A DNA stretch of 64,000 nt from assembly GCA_963726005.1 (NCBI GenBank), contig CAVSAT010000003.1, forward strand, positions 1 to 64,000, read 5' to 3'. Of this stretch, positions 25,711 to 38,679 are shown piece by piece. Source of the stretch: Bog-473 sp963726005 (GTDB lineage Bacteria > Actinomycetota > Acidimicrobiia > Acidimicrobiales > RAAP-2). Below the pieces are notes generated by a model that was not told where the DNA came from, did no database searches, and saw only the letters and a program-made list of their open reading frames with translations. A program made the position numbers and the translations under genes. Position 1 is the first letter of the stretch, and every line of letters begins with the position of its first letter.

Positions 25711-26665
25711 GCGCGTCCTCCACGAACCCGGCCACCACGTCGGCCAGCTCGACGCCCCGCTCTTCTTGGACGAAGTGTCCCGCGCCCGCGAGGGTGGCGT
25801 GCGCTCTCCCGGCCGCTCCCGGCACGTGCTCGCGCAGGACTTCTGCCCAGCCGCCCGTGCCCGGGTCCCCGTCGGAGAACGCCGTGAGGAACGGGCCGTC
25901 GAAGGTGGCGAGGACGTCGAGCGTGCGCCGGTTGAGGCGTGCGCATTCGCTGCCGGGCGTGAGGCCCATGAGCAGCGGCAGCTGCCGCGGTCCCGCGCAC
26001 GACGCCTCGTCGGGGAACGGGGCATCGTAGGCCGCGAGGACGGGGTCGGGGACCTCCGACGCTGTGGCCCCCTGCACGAAGAGGCTGGGCCGGAAGGGCG
26101 TGAGCTCTTGGGTCAGGCGCTGGTAGTCGAGCAGGGCCCGGGCGACGGTGACGGTCCCGTCCGCGTTGGCGTGGCAGGCCCAGACCAGCCGCCCGGCCAA
26201 GCCGGCCTCGGCGGTGTGCAGCGCGGTATTCGACGCCACGACGCCGCGGACCAGCCCGGGCCGGGCACCGAGCAGACCGAGCCCGATGGGACCGCCCCAG
26301 TCCTGGACGACGAGGGTGATGTGGTGGAGACCCAGGGCGTCGACGAATTGGGCCATCCATTCGACGTGGCTGCGTACGGAGTGGGCCGTACGCGCCACCG
26401 GCTTGTCCGAGCGGCCGAACCCGACGAGATCGGGTGCGACAGCCCGCAGCCCGCGCGCCGCGAGCCGGGCCACGACCGTGCGGTACAGGTAGGACCACGT
26501 CGGCTGGCCGTGCAGCAGCAGGACGGTCTCGGCGCTGGCCGGCCCCTCGTCGACGTAGTGCATGCGCAGCCCATCGGGCAGCGTGGCGTAGCGTGGGGCG
26601 TAGGGGAACCCCGGCAACTCGGCGAAGCGTTCATTGGGTGTCCGCACCACCTGCACGGCGCTCAT
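25700..26665 (-). CDS. Haloalkane dehalogenase-like alpha/beta hydrolase
   Basis: 321 aa. The N-terminus ERFAELPGFPYAPRY and GLRMHYVDEGP are typical of haloalkane dehalogenases. HGQPTWSYLYR carries the oxyanion region, and LVVQDWGGPIGLGL has nucleophile Asp122 followed by the halide-binding Trp123. The cap domain is about 160-225. The acid is probably Asp265 (AFSDGDP) and the base His297 (GAGHFVQEERG). Asp rather than Ser at the nucleophile elbow and the adjacent Trp favour dehalogenase subfamily I over esterases or epoxide hydrolases. The product would be an alcohol plus halide. Codon use is very GC-rich, unlike the genes to the left. Divergent from the FAD oxidoreductase. Confidence 0.85.
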   Translation of the reverse strand: MSAVQVVRTPNERFAELPGFPYAPRYATLPDGLRMHYVDEGPASAETVLLLHGQPTWSYLYRTVVARLAARGLRAVAPDLVGFGRSDKPVARTAHSVRSHVEWMAQFVDALGLHHITLVVQDWGGPIGLGLLGARPGLVRGVVASNTALHTAEAGLAGRLVWACHANADGTVTVARALLDYQRLTQELTPFRPSLFVQGATASEVPDPVLAAYDAPFPDEASCAGPRQLPLLMGLTPGSECARLNRRTLDVLATFDGPFLTAFSDGDPGTGGWAEVLREHVPGAAGRAHATLAGAGHFVQEERGVELADVVAGFVEDARRV

Positions 26666-26714
26666 GGTGCCCTACCGCTGGCACGACGGCTGCCGGGCTG
26701 GTGGACTCGGGGCC

Positions 26715-27863
26715 GTGAACGGGGAGGAAACCGACGTCGCCGTGCTCGGTGCCGGCCTGGTGGGGCTTTCCCTCGCCTATGAGCTCGCGTGCCTCGGAGC
26801 TCGGGTGACCGTGGTCGACGCCGCCCATCCCGGGCGGGCGACCGACGCCGGCGCTGGGATCCTGTCGCCCGCCACCAGCACGGAGACCGACCCGGATCTG
26901 TGGCCGTTCCTCCGCCAGTCCGGTGCGCACTACCCGGCGTTGCTGGCGCGCCTGCACGCCGACGGGGTCGACACCGCCGGCGCGGAATACGGCGCCTGCG
27001 GCATCCTCTCCATCGGCCTGCGGCCGCGCGAGGACGAGTGGTTCGCCCCGTTTGCCGACATGGTCGTCCGGCGCTCACCCGGTGACGTGTCCGAGATAAC
27101 CCCCGAGGAGGCCGGGGCGCTCTTCCCGCCGCTCGGGCCCGTCCACCGTGTCGTGTCCGCGCCGGGCGCGGCGCGCGTCGACGGCCGGGGCATGGCGGCC
27201 GCGTTGCGACTGGCCGCCGCCGCACGCGGGGTGGACTTCGTCGACGGTGCGGTGCACGGCGTCGTCGCGGCGGGGGGCGGCGCGCCACGCGTCGAGGCAC
27301 TCAGCATCGAGGGGCACCGCAACGTCGACTGCGCTGCCCTGGCCGTCGCCGGTGGAGCGTGGACGGCGGCGGCGGGGGAGTGGCTCGGCCGGCGACTGCC
27401 GGTCGGACCCACGAAGGGGCAGATCGTGCATCTCGGCGTCGAGGCCGAGACGGGTGAATGGCCCATCGTGCAGCCGCTGCTCACGCATTATCTCGTGCCC
27501 TGGCCCGGCGGTCGGGTGGCTTGTGGTGGCACGTTCGAGACCGGCACCGGGTACTCGGTCGCCATCACGGCCGCCGGGCTCCACGAGCTGCTGCGCGAGT
27601 GCCTGCTCGTCGCGCCGGGCCTCAGGGGGGCGGACTACCTCGAGACCCGGGTCGGGCTGCGCCCCACCTCGGCCGACGACCGCGCCCTGGTGGGTCGGGT
27701 GCCGGGATGGGGCAACGTCTTCGTCGCCACCGGCCACGGCGCGAACGGGCTGTTGCAGGGGCCCTACTCGGCCCGGGCCCTGGCCCACGACATCACCGGC
27801 ACCCCGTTCCCTGGTGGCGAGGCGCCGCTCCCGTCGGCGTTCGACCCGGCGCGTTTTGCCTGA
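26715..27863 (+). CDS. FAD-dependent oxidoreductase (DAO/glycine oxidase family)
   Basis: 382 aa from GTG at 26715. The FAD-binding Rossmann motif is VAVLGAGLVGLSLAYELACL with VVDA at the end of strand 2. ATDAGAGILSP is the second DAO motif. The substrate domain includes GLRPREDEW and KGQIVHLGV; the C-terminal FAD region reads ETRVGLRPTSADDRALVGRV and FVATGHGANGLLQGPYSARA. It is close to D-amino-acid dehydrogenase, glycine oxidase and sarcosine oxidase-like enzymes that oxidise secondary or D-amino acids; the substrate is not determinable. ATG at 26664 would overlap the divergent hydrolase start. It is related to, but distinct from, thiO 3 kb away. Confidence 0.87.
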   Translation: MNGEETDVAVLGAGLVGLSLAYELACLGARVTVVDAAHPGRATDAGAGILSPATSTETDPDLWPFLRQSGAHYPALLARLHADGVDTAGAEYGACGILSIGLRPREDEWFAPFADMVVRRSPGDVSEITPEEAGALFPPLGPVHRVVSAPGAARVDGRGMAAALRLAAAARGVDFVDGAVHGVVAAGGGAPRVEALSIEGHRNVDCAALAVAGGAWTAAAGEWLGRRLPVGPTKGQIVHLGVEAETGEWPIVQPLLTHYLVPWPGGRVACGGTFETGTGYSVAITAAGLHELLRECLLVAPGLRGADYLETRVGLRPTSADDRALVGRVPGWGNVFVATGHGANGLLQGPYSARALAHDITGTPFPGGEAPLPSAFDPARFA

Positions 27864-27932
27864 CTGTCTGCGCCGGCGCTGCCGCGCCACATCATCCACC
27901 CCGGCCCGGCCAAGGGCGATGAGACTGGGAGC

Positions 27933-28919
27933 GTGCTGAAGGGGACGCTGCGCCAGGAGGGCCTCGATGAGCCGGCGACGACGGAGAACGTGCTCGCCGC
28001 GTTGGCGGGCAGCGGGTTCTTCTGGCTCGACCTCGAGGACGTCGCCGCGGACGGCGAGGTGGCGGAACTGCTGCGCGTCCACTTCGGCTTCCACCCGTTG
28101 GCCGTGCAGGCGGCGGAGCGCTTCTCGCAGCGTCCCCGGATCGACGACTACGAGAACTTCGTGTTTCTGGTGGCCCGCGGCGCCGATCCCGAGGACAAGG
28201 GCATCGCCGAGGTGCACTGCTTCTGGAACGACCGCTACGTGGTCACGGTGCACCGGGGGGACTGCCCGGCCCTGGCCGTCGTGCACGAGGGGCTCGAGCG
28301 CCATCCCGCCAGCCAGGGGGCGTCGCCCCAGATCGTCATTGTGTATCGCATCATCAGCTCCCTGGTGGACGGCTTCTTCCCGTATCTGTCGGACTTCGAC
28401 GAACGGATCGACACGCTGGAGGATGACATCCTCAAGGCGCCCACCGAGGCCCAGCTGGCCGAGCTCTTCGACATGAAGCGCGCTCTCATGAACGTACGGA
28501 GGCTCGTCGCTCCCCAGCGCGACATGATGGCCAGCATCAATGCGGGTGTGACGGACGTGCCCGGCATGACCGACGAGGCCAGCCGCTACTTCCGGGACCT
28601 GTACGACCACCTGATTCGCCTGGCCGATCTGGTCGACAACTACCGGGACCTGCTCAGCAGCGTGATGGACACGCACCTCTCGACCGTGTCGAACCGGCTC
28701 AACGTCGTCATGAAGCAGTTGACCATCATCGCCACGATCTTCCTGCCGCTCAGCTTCCTCACGGGATTCTTCGGTCAGAACTTCGCCTACATGATTCGAG
28801 TGTGGCTCGCGCCGACGTGGAGCTTCTTCGTGCTGGGAATCGGCCTCGAACTGGCGACCGCCGCGTTCCTCTTCGCCTTGTTCCGCCGGCGCGGCTGGCT
28901 GGGCGGGCCGAGCGTCTGA
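27933..28919 (+). CDS. corA: CorA-family divalent metal ion transporter with GQN motif
   Basis: 328 aa from GTG at 27933. A soluble alpha/beta N-terminal domain (to about 140) is followed by the long stalk helix (DFDERIDTLEDDILKAPTEA, MKRALMNVRRLVAPQRDMMA) and two C-terminal membrane helices. The first ends LSFLTGFFGQNF, where the usual selectivity motif is Gly-Met-Asn; here it is Gly-Gln-Asn. The short C-terminus is basic (RRRGWLGG). CorA proteins are homopentameric Mg2+/Co2+ channels in the cytoplasmic membrane. The GQN variant may alter ion preference. It follows the FAD oxidoreductase on the same strand by 69 nt. Confidence 0.88.
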   Translation: MLKGTLRQEGLDEPATTENVLAALAGSGFFWLDLEDVAADGEVAELLRVHFGFHPLAVQAAERFSQRPRIDDYENFVFLVARGADPEDKGIAEVHCFWNDRYVVTVHRGDCPALAVVHEGLERHPASQGASPQIVIVYRIISSLVDGFFPYLSDFDERIDTLEDDILKAPTEAQLAELFDMKRALMNVRRLVAPQRDMMASINAGVTDVPGMTDEASRYFRDLYDHLIRLADLVDNYRDLLSSVMDTHLSTVSNRLNVVMKQLTIIATIFLPLSFLTGFFGQNFAYMIRVWLAPTWSFFVLGIGLELATAAFLFALFRRRGWLGGPSV

Positions 28920-28923
28920 GCCG

Positions 28924-30393
28924 TCAGCCGCGGCGGTCCGTCGCGCCCGGAGTCGCCGGCAGCCCGGCCGGGCGCTCCGCCGAATGGGCCTCGTAGTCGA
29001 GCCACCAGCGCTCGCAGCCTTCAGGCACCGGGAAGCCGAGCTGCTTGCGCCGGTCGACCAGGTCGCGTACCCGCTCCTTCTGCTCGCGCACGAGGGCGAG
29101 GGCGCCGGCGCCGGTCCCGTCGGTCGGGCTGTTCGCCCAGAGGGACTCCTCCAGGCGCCAGGCCTCGCGCCGACCTTCGACGATGGCGTGGGTGCCGTCG
29201 GCGATGTCGGCTCTGATGCCGGCGTCGCTGTCGGCCAGGACATCGGCGGCGCGCAGCCAGCCGTAGTCCTTGTTGATGCGCAGGAGGCCGGGCTCAATCT
29301 CGAACAGGCCCACGACGTCGACGACGGGGTCGATGGTGATGATGGTGGAACCCTCAGGGAGGGCGACGTTGAGGTTGGAGATCTGCCGCTCGGCCACCCC
29401 GATCATCCCCATCGACCGCAGGCCGATGTAGCCGAGGGGCGCACCCGCGTAGTCGCGCTCGTCGCGCTCGAGCCGGAGCGGCACCGCGACGACGGCGAAG
29501 ATCCGCGTCGCCCCCAGCTCCGCGGCGGCGCGCACGGGGACGATCTCGATCACGCCGCCGTCGACGTAGTCGTCGTCGCCCATCGGGTGCGGGGGAAAGA
29601 CCATGGGCACACTCGCCGAGGCCACCGCGCCGTCGACCAGGTCGACCGGGCCGGCGGACGTGCCAGGGGCGGGGGTGCGCGCGTCGGACTCGACGATCGT
29701 CCCGTCCTCGGTCACGAAGCGGAGGGTGCCCGCCCGCAGGGCGGTCACCGCCAGGCGTAGCTGCAGGCCCGGCCGCGCGACGAGGGCGGGGTCGACGGGC
29801 CGCATGCCCTGGTCGCTGCCGAGGCGCAGCGTGTCCGCCAGGGGGTCGAGGTTGAGGACCGCGCTGCCGCTCGTGCGCAGCTGCCGGCGGACGCGGGGAA
29901 GGCGGAAGACGGCGCCGGCGCCGAGGCGCAGGATGTGGCGTTGGCGCCTGCGGCGGGCCCGCCGCGCCTGGCGTCGCTGCCGACGGTTGGATTCGCCCGC
30001 CGGGGGCACGACGTCGCCGCCCGCGAACACCGTGGCCGGCGTGAGGGGAAACGGCGGTCGAGTGCCCTCGGTGATCTCCTGGTGGATCTCGCGGCCCAGA
30101 GCGGTGCCGTCGAGCGCGGCGAGCCAGGCCTGCTTGCCGAAGACATGGCCGGCGTTCGTCCAGGCGAGTACGTCGGCCTCAATCTCGTCAACCCGCTGCG
30201 CGAACTCGGGGAGCGTGCGGGCCTGCGCCAACACGGTGGCGGCGATGGCACCAGCGGAGGTCGCGGTGATGATGTCGGGCACGATCCCCTCGACGCCGAC
30301 CAGGTACTGCAGGACGCCGACCTCGAAGGAGCCCTTGGTGCCTCCTCCGGCGAGGACGAACGCGGTGCGGCCGGCGCGAGGATCCATGGGCAT
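28924..30393 (-). CDS. Patatin-like phospholipase
   Basis: 489 aa from ATG at 30393 (MPMDPRAGRTAFVLAGGGTK); further upstream TTG or ATG codons are possible. The oxyanion hole is GGGTKGSFEVG, the nucleophile elbow is ITATSAGAIAA (Ser46, with Ala in place of the usual first Gly of GxSxG), and the dyad Asp is in DDYVDGGVIEIVP. An unusual Arg-rich stretch (SNRRQRRQARRARRRRQRH, about residues 130-150) interrupts the lid region and could bind acidic lipids or nucleic acid. The C-terminal 150 residues are helical. Patatins hydrolyse acyl lipids. Convergent with corA (4 nt apart). Confidence 0.88.
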   Translation of the reverse strand: MPMDPRAGRTAFVLAGGGTKGSFEVGVLQYLVGVEGIVPDIITATSAGAIAATVLAQARTLPEFAQRVDEIEADVLAWTNAGHVFGKQAWLAALDGTALGREIHQEITEGTRPPFPLTPATVFAGGDVVPPAGESNRRQRRQARRARRRRQRHILRLGAGAVFRLPRVRRQLRTSGSAVLNLDPLADTLRLGSDQGMRPVDPALVARPGLQLRLAVTALRAGTLRFVTEDGTIVESDARTPAPGTSAGPVDLVDGAVASASVPMVFPPHPMGDDDYVDGGVIEIVPVRAAAELGATRIFAVVAVPLRLERDERDYAGAPLGYIGLRSMGMIGVAERQISNLNVALPEGSTIITIDPVVDVVGLFEIEPGLLRINKDYGWLRAADVLADSDAGIRADIADGTHAIVEGRREAWRLEESLWANSPTDGTGAGALALVREQKERVRDLVDRRKQLGFPVPEGCERWWLDYEAHSAERPAGLPATPGATDRRG

Positions 30394-30435
30394 CAGGTGA
30401 TTCTGGCACCGCGCGCCCAGGCCCGACAACGATGC

Positions 30436-30651
30436 TCAACCACCCGCGGCAGCGCCCACCACCTCGACCAGGGACCCGGCACGGGCGGGCGTGGTGGCCC
30501 ACTCCGAGCGCGGGACGATACAGCGGTCCACGGCGACGGCCACACCTCTTGCACCCTCGTCCTCGACGAGTTGCGCCACGAGGTCGGCGATCGTGGCGCC
30601 GCGCGCCACCTGCACCGGCTCGCCGTTGACGCGCAGCGCGAGCGCGCTCAT
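30436..30651 (-). CDS. thiS: ThiS sulphur carrier protein
   Basis: 71 aa: MSALALRVNGEPVQVARGAT, IADLVAQLVEDEGARGVAVA, VDRCIVPRSEWATTPARAGS, LVEVVGAAAGG. It has the beta-grasp pattern and ends in the Gly-Gly required for adenylation and thiocarboxylation. ATG at 30651 overlaps the thiO stop (ATGA), so the two are translationally coupled. ThiS-COSH donates sulphur to ThiG for thiazole formation. The valine/GG region is intact, so this gene looks functional even though thiO in front of it appears frameshifted. No thiG, thiF or thiE is in the window. Confidence 0.9.
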   Translation of the reverse strand: MSALALRVNGEPVQVARGATIADLVAQLVEDEGARGVAVAVDRCIVPRSEWATTPARAGSLVEVVGAAAGG

Positions 30652-31770
30652 GTCGGCGCCAGCGCCTCGATGAGCGGCGCCACGGGGCGGCGCCCCACCA
30701 GGTCGACGACCGCCGCGGCAGTGAGGGGTGCGAGGAGGATCCCGTTGCGGTGATGGCCGACGGCCGCCACGACGCGCTCCAGGCCGGTCCAGCCGATGCG
30801 AGGCACGTTGTCGGGCGTGGCCGGGCGCAGGCCGGCGCTGGCCTCGAGCAATTCGAGCTCGTCGATACCGGGCACGATCTCCACGCGCGTCGCAGAGCAG
30901 CTCGTGGACGGCCCCCGCCTGCACGGTGGTGTCGACGCCGCGCTCCTCGACGGTGGCCCCGACCACCAGGGAGCCGTCGCGGCGCGGCACCAGGTAGACG
31001 GAGTGCCCGCGTACGAGGCCGCGCACGGTCCGGGTCAGGAGCGGCGAGCCGGCCCCCCGCAGGCCGTCGCGGGGCCCGAGGCGCAGGATGTGACCCTTGA
31101 CGGGGCGGACGAGCGGGAGGCCGGCGTCCCCCAGGCCGGCGATGGCCGGCAGGCCGGTTCCCGCCGCCAGGACGACGTGGTCCGGCGCGAGGCGGCGGCC
31201 GTCCGCCAGGACGAGCTCGGGCCCGGGCTCCACGGCCGCCACGGTGCCCTCGACGAGGGTCACGCCCGCCGCGTGGCACGCGTGCACCAGCGCGTCGAGC
31301 AGGGCGCGGTTGTCGACGTGGTGATCGCCCGGCACCTCGATGCCGCCGCGCAGCGCCGGGCTCAGCGCAGGCACGAGGGCGCGGCACTCGCTCGTGCTCC
31401 GGCGTTCGGCATCGAGGCCGAGCGAGTGCTGGTACGCGAGCAGGTCGTCGAGGCTGGCCCGGTCGGAGGCATCGAGCGCCACGGTCACCGTTCCGGTGGT
31501 GTCGTAGCCGACGGAGCGCCCGGCCTCCGTCTCCAGCGCGTCGGCGAAGGCGGGCCACCGGCGTGCGCCCTCGAGCAGGAGCGCCGTCAGGGCGGATTCG
31601 CCGAACTGCGCCTCGGTCACCGGGGCGATCATGCCCGCCGCCACCCACGAGGCGCCCTCGCGCCCGGGTGCGGGCGCCACGAGCGCCACCTCATGGCCGT
31701 GGCGTGACAGTTGCCAGGCGCAGGCGAGGCCGATGACCCCGCCCCCCACGACCTGGACACGCGCCAACAT
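30648..31770 (-). pseudogene. thiO: Glycine oxidase ThiO, interrupted by a single-base frameshift
   Basis: From ATG at 31770 the protein begins MLARVQVVGGGVIGLACAWQ (FAD motif) and EGASWVAAGMIAPVTEAQFG, and continues through DHHVDNRALLDALVHACHAA and RPVKGHILRLGPRDG to AGAVHELLCDA. At about 30885 one extra C breaks the frame. The correct C-terminus resumes at once in another frame (VEIVPGIDELELLEASAGLR, RPATPDNVPRIGWTG, GHHRNGILLAP) and stops at 30648. Repaired length is about 373 aa. ThiO oxidises glycine to the imine used by thiazole synthase. The unbroken first frame reads through into thiS only by chance. Confidence 0.85.
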
Positions 31771-31873
31771 GTGCCCAGCCTAGAAGGGCATTCGTGTATT
31801 CTGGACGTTCCACCTTCGGGCCAACGTCGTCCCGGTAGCCGTTCAACTTCTCCCCATTTTCGGAAGGACGCCG

Positions 31874-36428
<4,555 letters not shown>

Positions 36429-36436
<8 letters not shown>

Positions 36437-37991
36437 GGCGACCGGCTTCATGGAATTCGGGAGGGAGCTGCCACGGCGGCGGCCCGTCTCGGTGCGCCTA
36501 CGGGACTGGAAAGAGGTCTACGAGCCCTTCCCCGAGGAGGCGACGAAGGAGCAGGGGGCACGCTGCATGGACTGCGGCATTCCCTTCTGCCACGACGGCT
36601 GCCCGCTCGGGAACCTGATCCCGGAGTGGAACGACCTGGTGTACCGGGACGACTGGCCCGATGCGATGGAGCGCCTGCACGCCACCAACAACTTCCCCGA
36701 GTTCACGGGGCGCCTGTGCCCGGCCCCGTGCGAGGCCGCCTGCGTGCTCGGGATCAACGACAACCCGGTGACGATCGAGAGGATCGAGTACGAGATCGTC
36801 GAGCGGGCCTGGGACGAGGGCTGGGTGACCCCGCAGGTCCCGACGGTGCGCACGGGCAAGTCCGTCGCAGTGGTGGGCTCGGGACCGGCCGGGCTGGCGG
36901 CGGCCCAGCAGCTCGTGCGGGCGGGGCACGGCGTCACCGTGTTCGAGCGGGCGGAGAAGCCCGGCGGCCTACTGCGCTACGGCATCCCCGAATTCAAGAT
37001 GGAGAAGGCGGTGCTGGACCGGCGCCTGGCGCAGATGGAGGCCGAGGGCATCACGTTCCTGTGCTCCACGGCGGTGGGCGGCGCGGGCGAGGGGGCGGGA
37101 GAGGGCTCCCGCGAGGTTGGGGACGTGACGGAGCCGGGGGAGCAGCGCGGTCTCGGGACGGCGAGCGCGCCCGACGTCGAGGTGCGGCCGGCCGCCGAGG
37201 TTCGGGCGTCGTTCGACGCGGTCGTGCTGGCGGGCGGGGCGACGCTGCCGCGCGACCTGCCGGTGCCCGGGCGGGAGCTGGCGGGCGTCTGCTTCGCCAT
37301 GGAGTACCTGAAGCCGTCGAACCTCGTGCGGGAACGCGCCCTGGCGTCGTCGCCCATCGACGCCAGAGGCAAGCGCGTCGTCATCATCGGCGGCGGCGAC
37401 ACCGGGGCCGACTGCCTGGGCACCGCGCACCGTCAGGGTGCCGCATCGGTGCACCAGCTCGAGATCATGTCGGAGCCCCCGAGCGACCGGCTGGCCGACA
37501 ACCCATGGCCGCTGTGGCCGCTCATCCTGCGCTCCTCGTCCGCCCACGAGGAAGGGGGAGAGCGCCTGTTCTCGGTGACCACCACCGAGTTCGTCGACGA
37601 CGGGACGGGGGCCGTGCGGGCGTTGCGGGGCCACACCGTCGAGATGCGCACCGAGGGCGGGCGCACCGTCTTCGAGCAGGTGCCGGGATCGGCGTTCGAG
37701 CTGCCGTGCGAGCTGGTGCTCCTCGCGATGGGCTTCGTCGGCACGGAGCGGCGGGGGGCGGTGGCAGAGCTCGGGGTCACGGTGGGCCCGCGCGGGACGG
37801 TGGAGGCCGACGGGCAGTGGGCCACGAGCGCCGACGGCGTCTTCGTGTGCGGCGACCAGACCCGGGGGCAGAGCCTGATCGTGTGGGCCATCGCCGAGGG
37901 TCGCTCCTGTGCCGCCGCGGTGGACCGCTGGCTCATGGGGACGACGTCGCTGCCCGCCCCGCTTGCGCCCGGGCAGCTGGCTTTGCGCTGA
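36429..37991 (+). CDS. gltD: Glutamate synthase small subunit
   Basis: 520 aa. ATG at 36429 lies inside the end of gltB, so the two are co-translated. The N-terminal domain binds two 4Fe-4S clusters: Cys46, Cys49, Cys54 and Cys58 (RCMDCGIPFCHDGCPLGN), then GRLCPAPCEAACVLGIN. The FAD motif is VAVVGSGPAGLAAAQQLVRA and the NADPH motif is VVIIGGGDTGADCLGTAHRQ; the end is DGVFVCGDQTRGQSLIVWAI. It passes electrons from NADPH to the large subunit. Residues about 214-250 contain a Gly/Glu-rich insert (GGAGEGAGEGSREVGD...) where homologues have a few residues between the strand and FDAVVLAGG. Confidence 0.96.
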
Positions 37992-38020
37992 GCGGCGGCG
38001 CCGGCCTACGGGCTGTTTGT

Positions 38021-38080
38021 GAAACCCTCAACCGACCGTTGAGAGTTGGGACAAGAAACCCTCAACCGAGCGTTGAGAGT
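38021..38080. repeat. Two tandem copies of a 26-nt hairpin-forming sequence
   Basis: GAAACCCTCAACCGA(C/G) followed by CGTTGAGAGT occurs at 38021-38046 and again at 38055-38080 (25 of 26 identical, period 34 nt). Each copy holds the inverted repeat CTCAAC/GTTGAG around a 5-nt loop. It lies just after the gltD stop and before the convergent VOC gene. It could be a double terminator or protein-binding sites. Confidence 0.75.
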
Positions 38081-38101
38081 ATCGGAAGAGATACCCCGGG
38101 G

Positions 38102-38566
38102 TCAGGAGTACCGCGCAGCCCTCGTCCCCGGCCCGTTGAAGACCCCCGGGACGGCGTCGGGGTTCTCGACACAGACCTCGCCCTCGAGCCCGTCGGGGTC
38201 CCGGAAGAAGAGGCTCAGCATCGGACCGAAGTCGGTCACGAAGTCGTCGGCCAACCCCCGCTCCATCAGGCGATCGCGGATGGTCTCGAAGGCGTCGAGC
38301 GACGCGGCCTGCAGGGCCAGGTGATCGAGGCGGCCCCGGCCGAACATGGGTGTCTGGCGGTCGGCCTCGTGATTGCCCTCAATCTGGAACACATTGAGCT
38401 CCGCCCAGTCCCCGATCTTGATGATGGACAGCCGCGGCCCCTCTCCCTCGGGGAACTCGCTGCCGTCGCGCAGGACCTCGGCGTCGAAGACGTCGCGGTA
38501 GAAGCCGTTCAGGCGGTCCGCATCATTGGTGATGACCGCCACGTGGTTCAGACCCTTGAGCAGCAC
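38102..38566 (-). CDS. VOC-family protein (glyoxalase/dioxygenase-like)
   Basis: 154 aa from GTG at 38566; AAGGAGG lies 9-10 nt upstream and decides this start against the much longer Arg-rich upstream frame. Pattern: LLKGLNHVAVITNDADRLNG, FYRDVFDAEVLRDGSEFPEG, then FGRGRLDHLALQAASLDAFE and FFRDPDGLEGEVCVENP. The metal ligands expected for a VOC enzyme are present as His (LNHVAV), His (LDHLAL) and Glu (GEVCVENP). This suggests an active metalloenzyme acting on a small organic substrate, unknown. Divergent from the alpha/beta hydrolase at 38680. Confidence 0.87.
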   Translation of the reverse strand: MLLKGLNHVAVITNDADRLNGFYRDVFDAEVLRDGSEFPEGEGPRLSIIKIGDWAELNVFQIEGNHEADRQTPMFGRGRLDHLALQAASLDAFETIRDRLMERGLADDFVTDFGPMLSLFFRDPDGLEGEVCVENPDAVPGVFNGPGTRAARYS

Positions 38567-38679
38567 GCCCTGCCTCCTTGGCTCGTCCGGTGCACCCACT
38601 GTAGGAAGGCTGCGTGCGGCGCGGAGCACGGCTACGTCGCGCCCCGGGAAGGGCCCCGCACCGTAGGTACAGTGAGGGC

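Noticed and set aside
27075..29297. 740-aa minus-strand frame across the FAD oxidoreductase and corA
   Set aside because: Shadow frame: antisense to two well-supported genes, low-complexity composition, no motif.
30436..31770. ThiO-ThiS fusion protein of 444 aa
   Set aside because: The apparent fusion depends on a +1 frameshift at about 30885; the true ThiO C-terminus lies in another frame and thiS has its own ATG in an ATGA overlap.
38021..38080. CRISPR array
   Set aside because: Only two repeat units with an 8-nt gap, internally palindromic, and no cas genes in the window.
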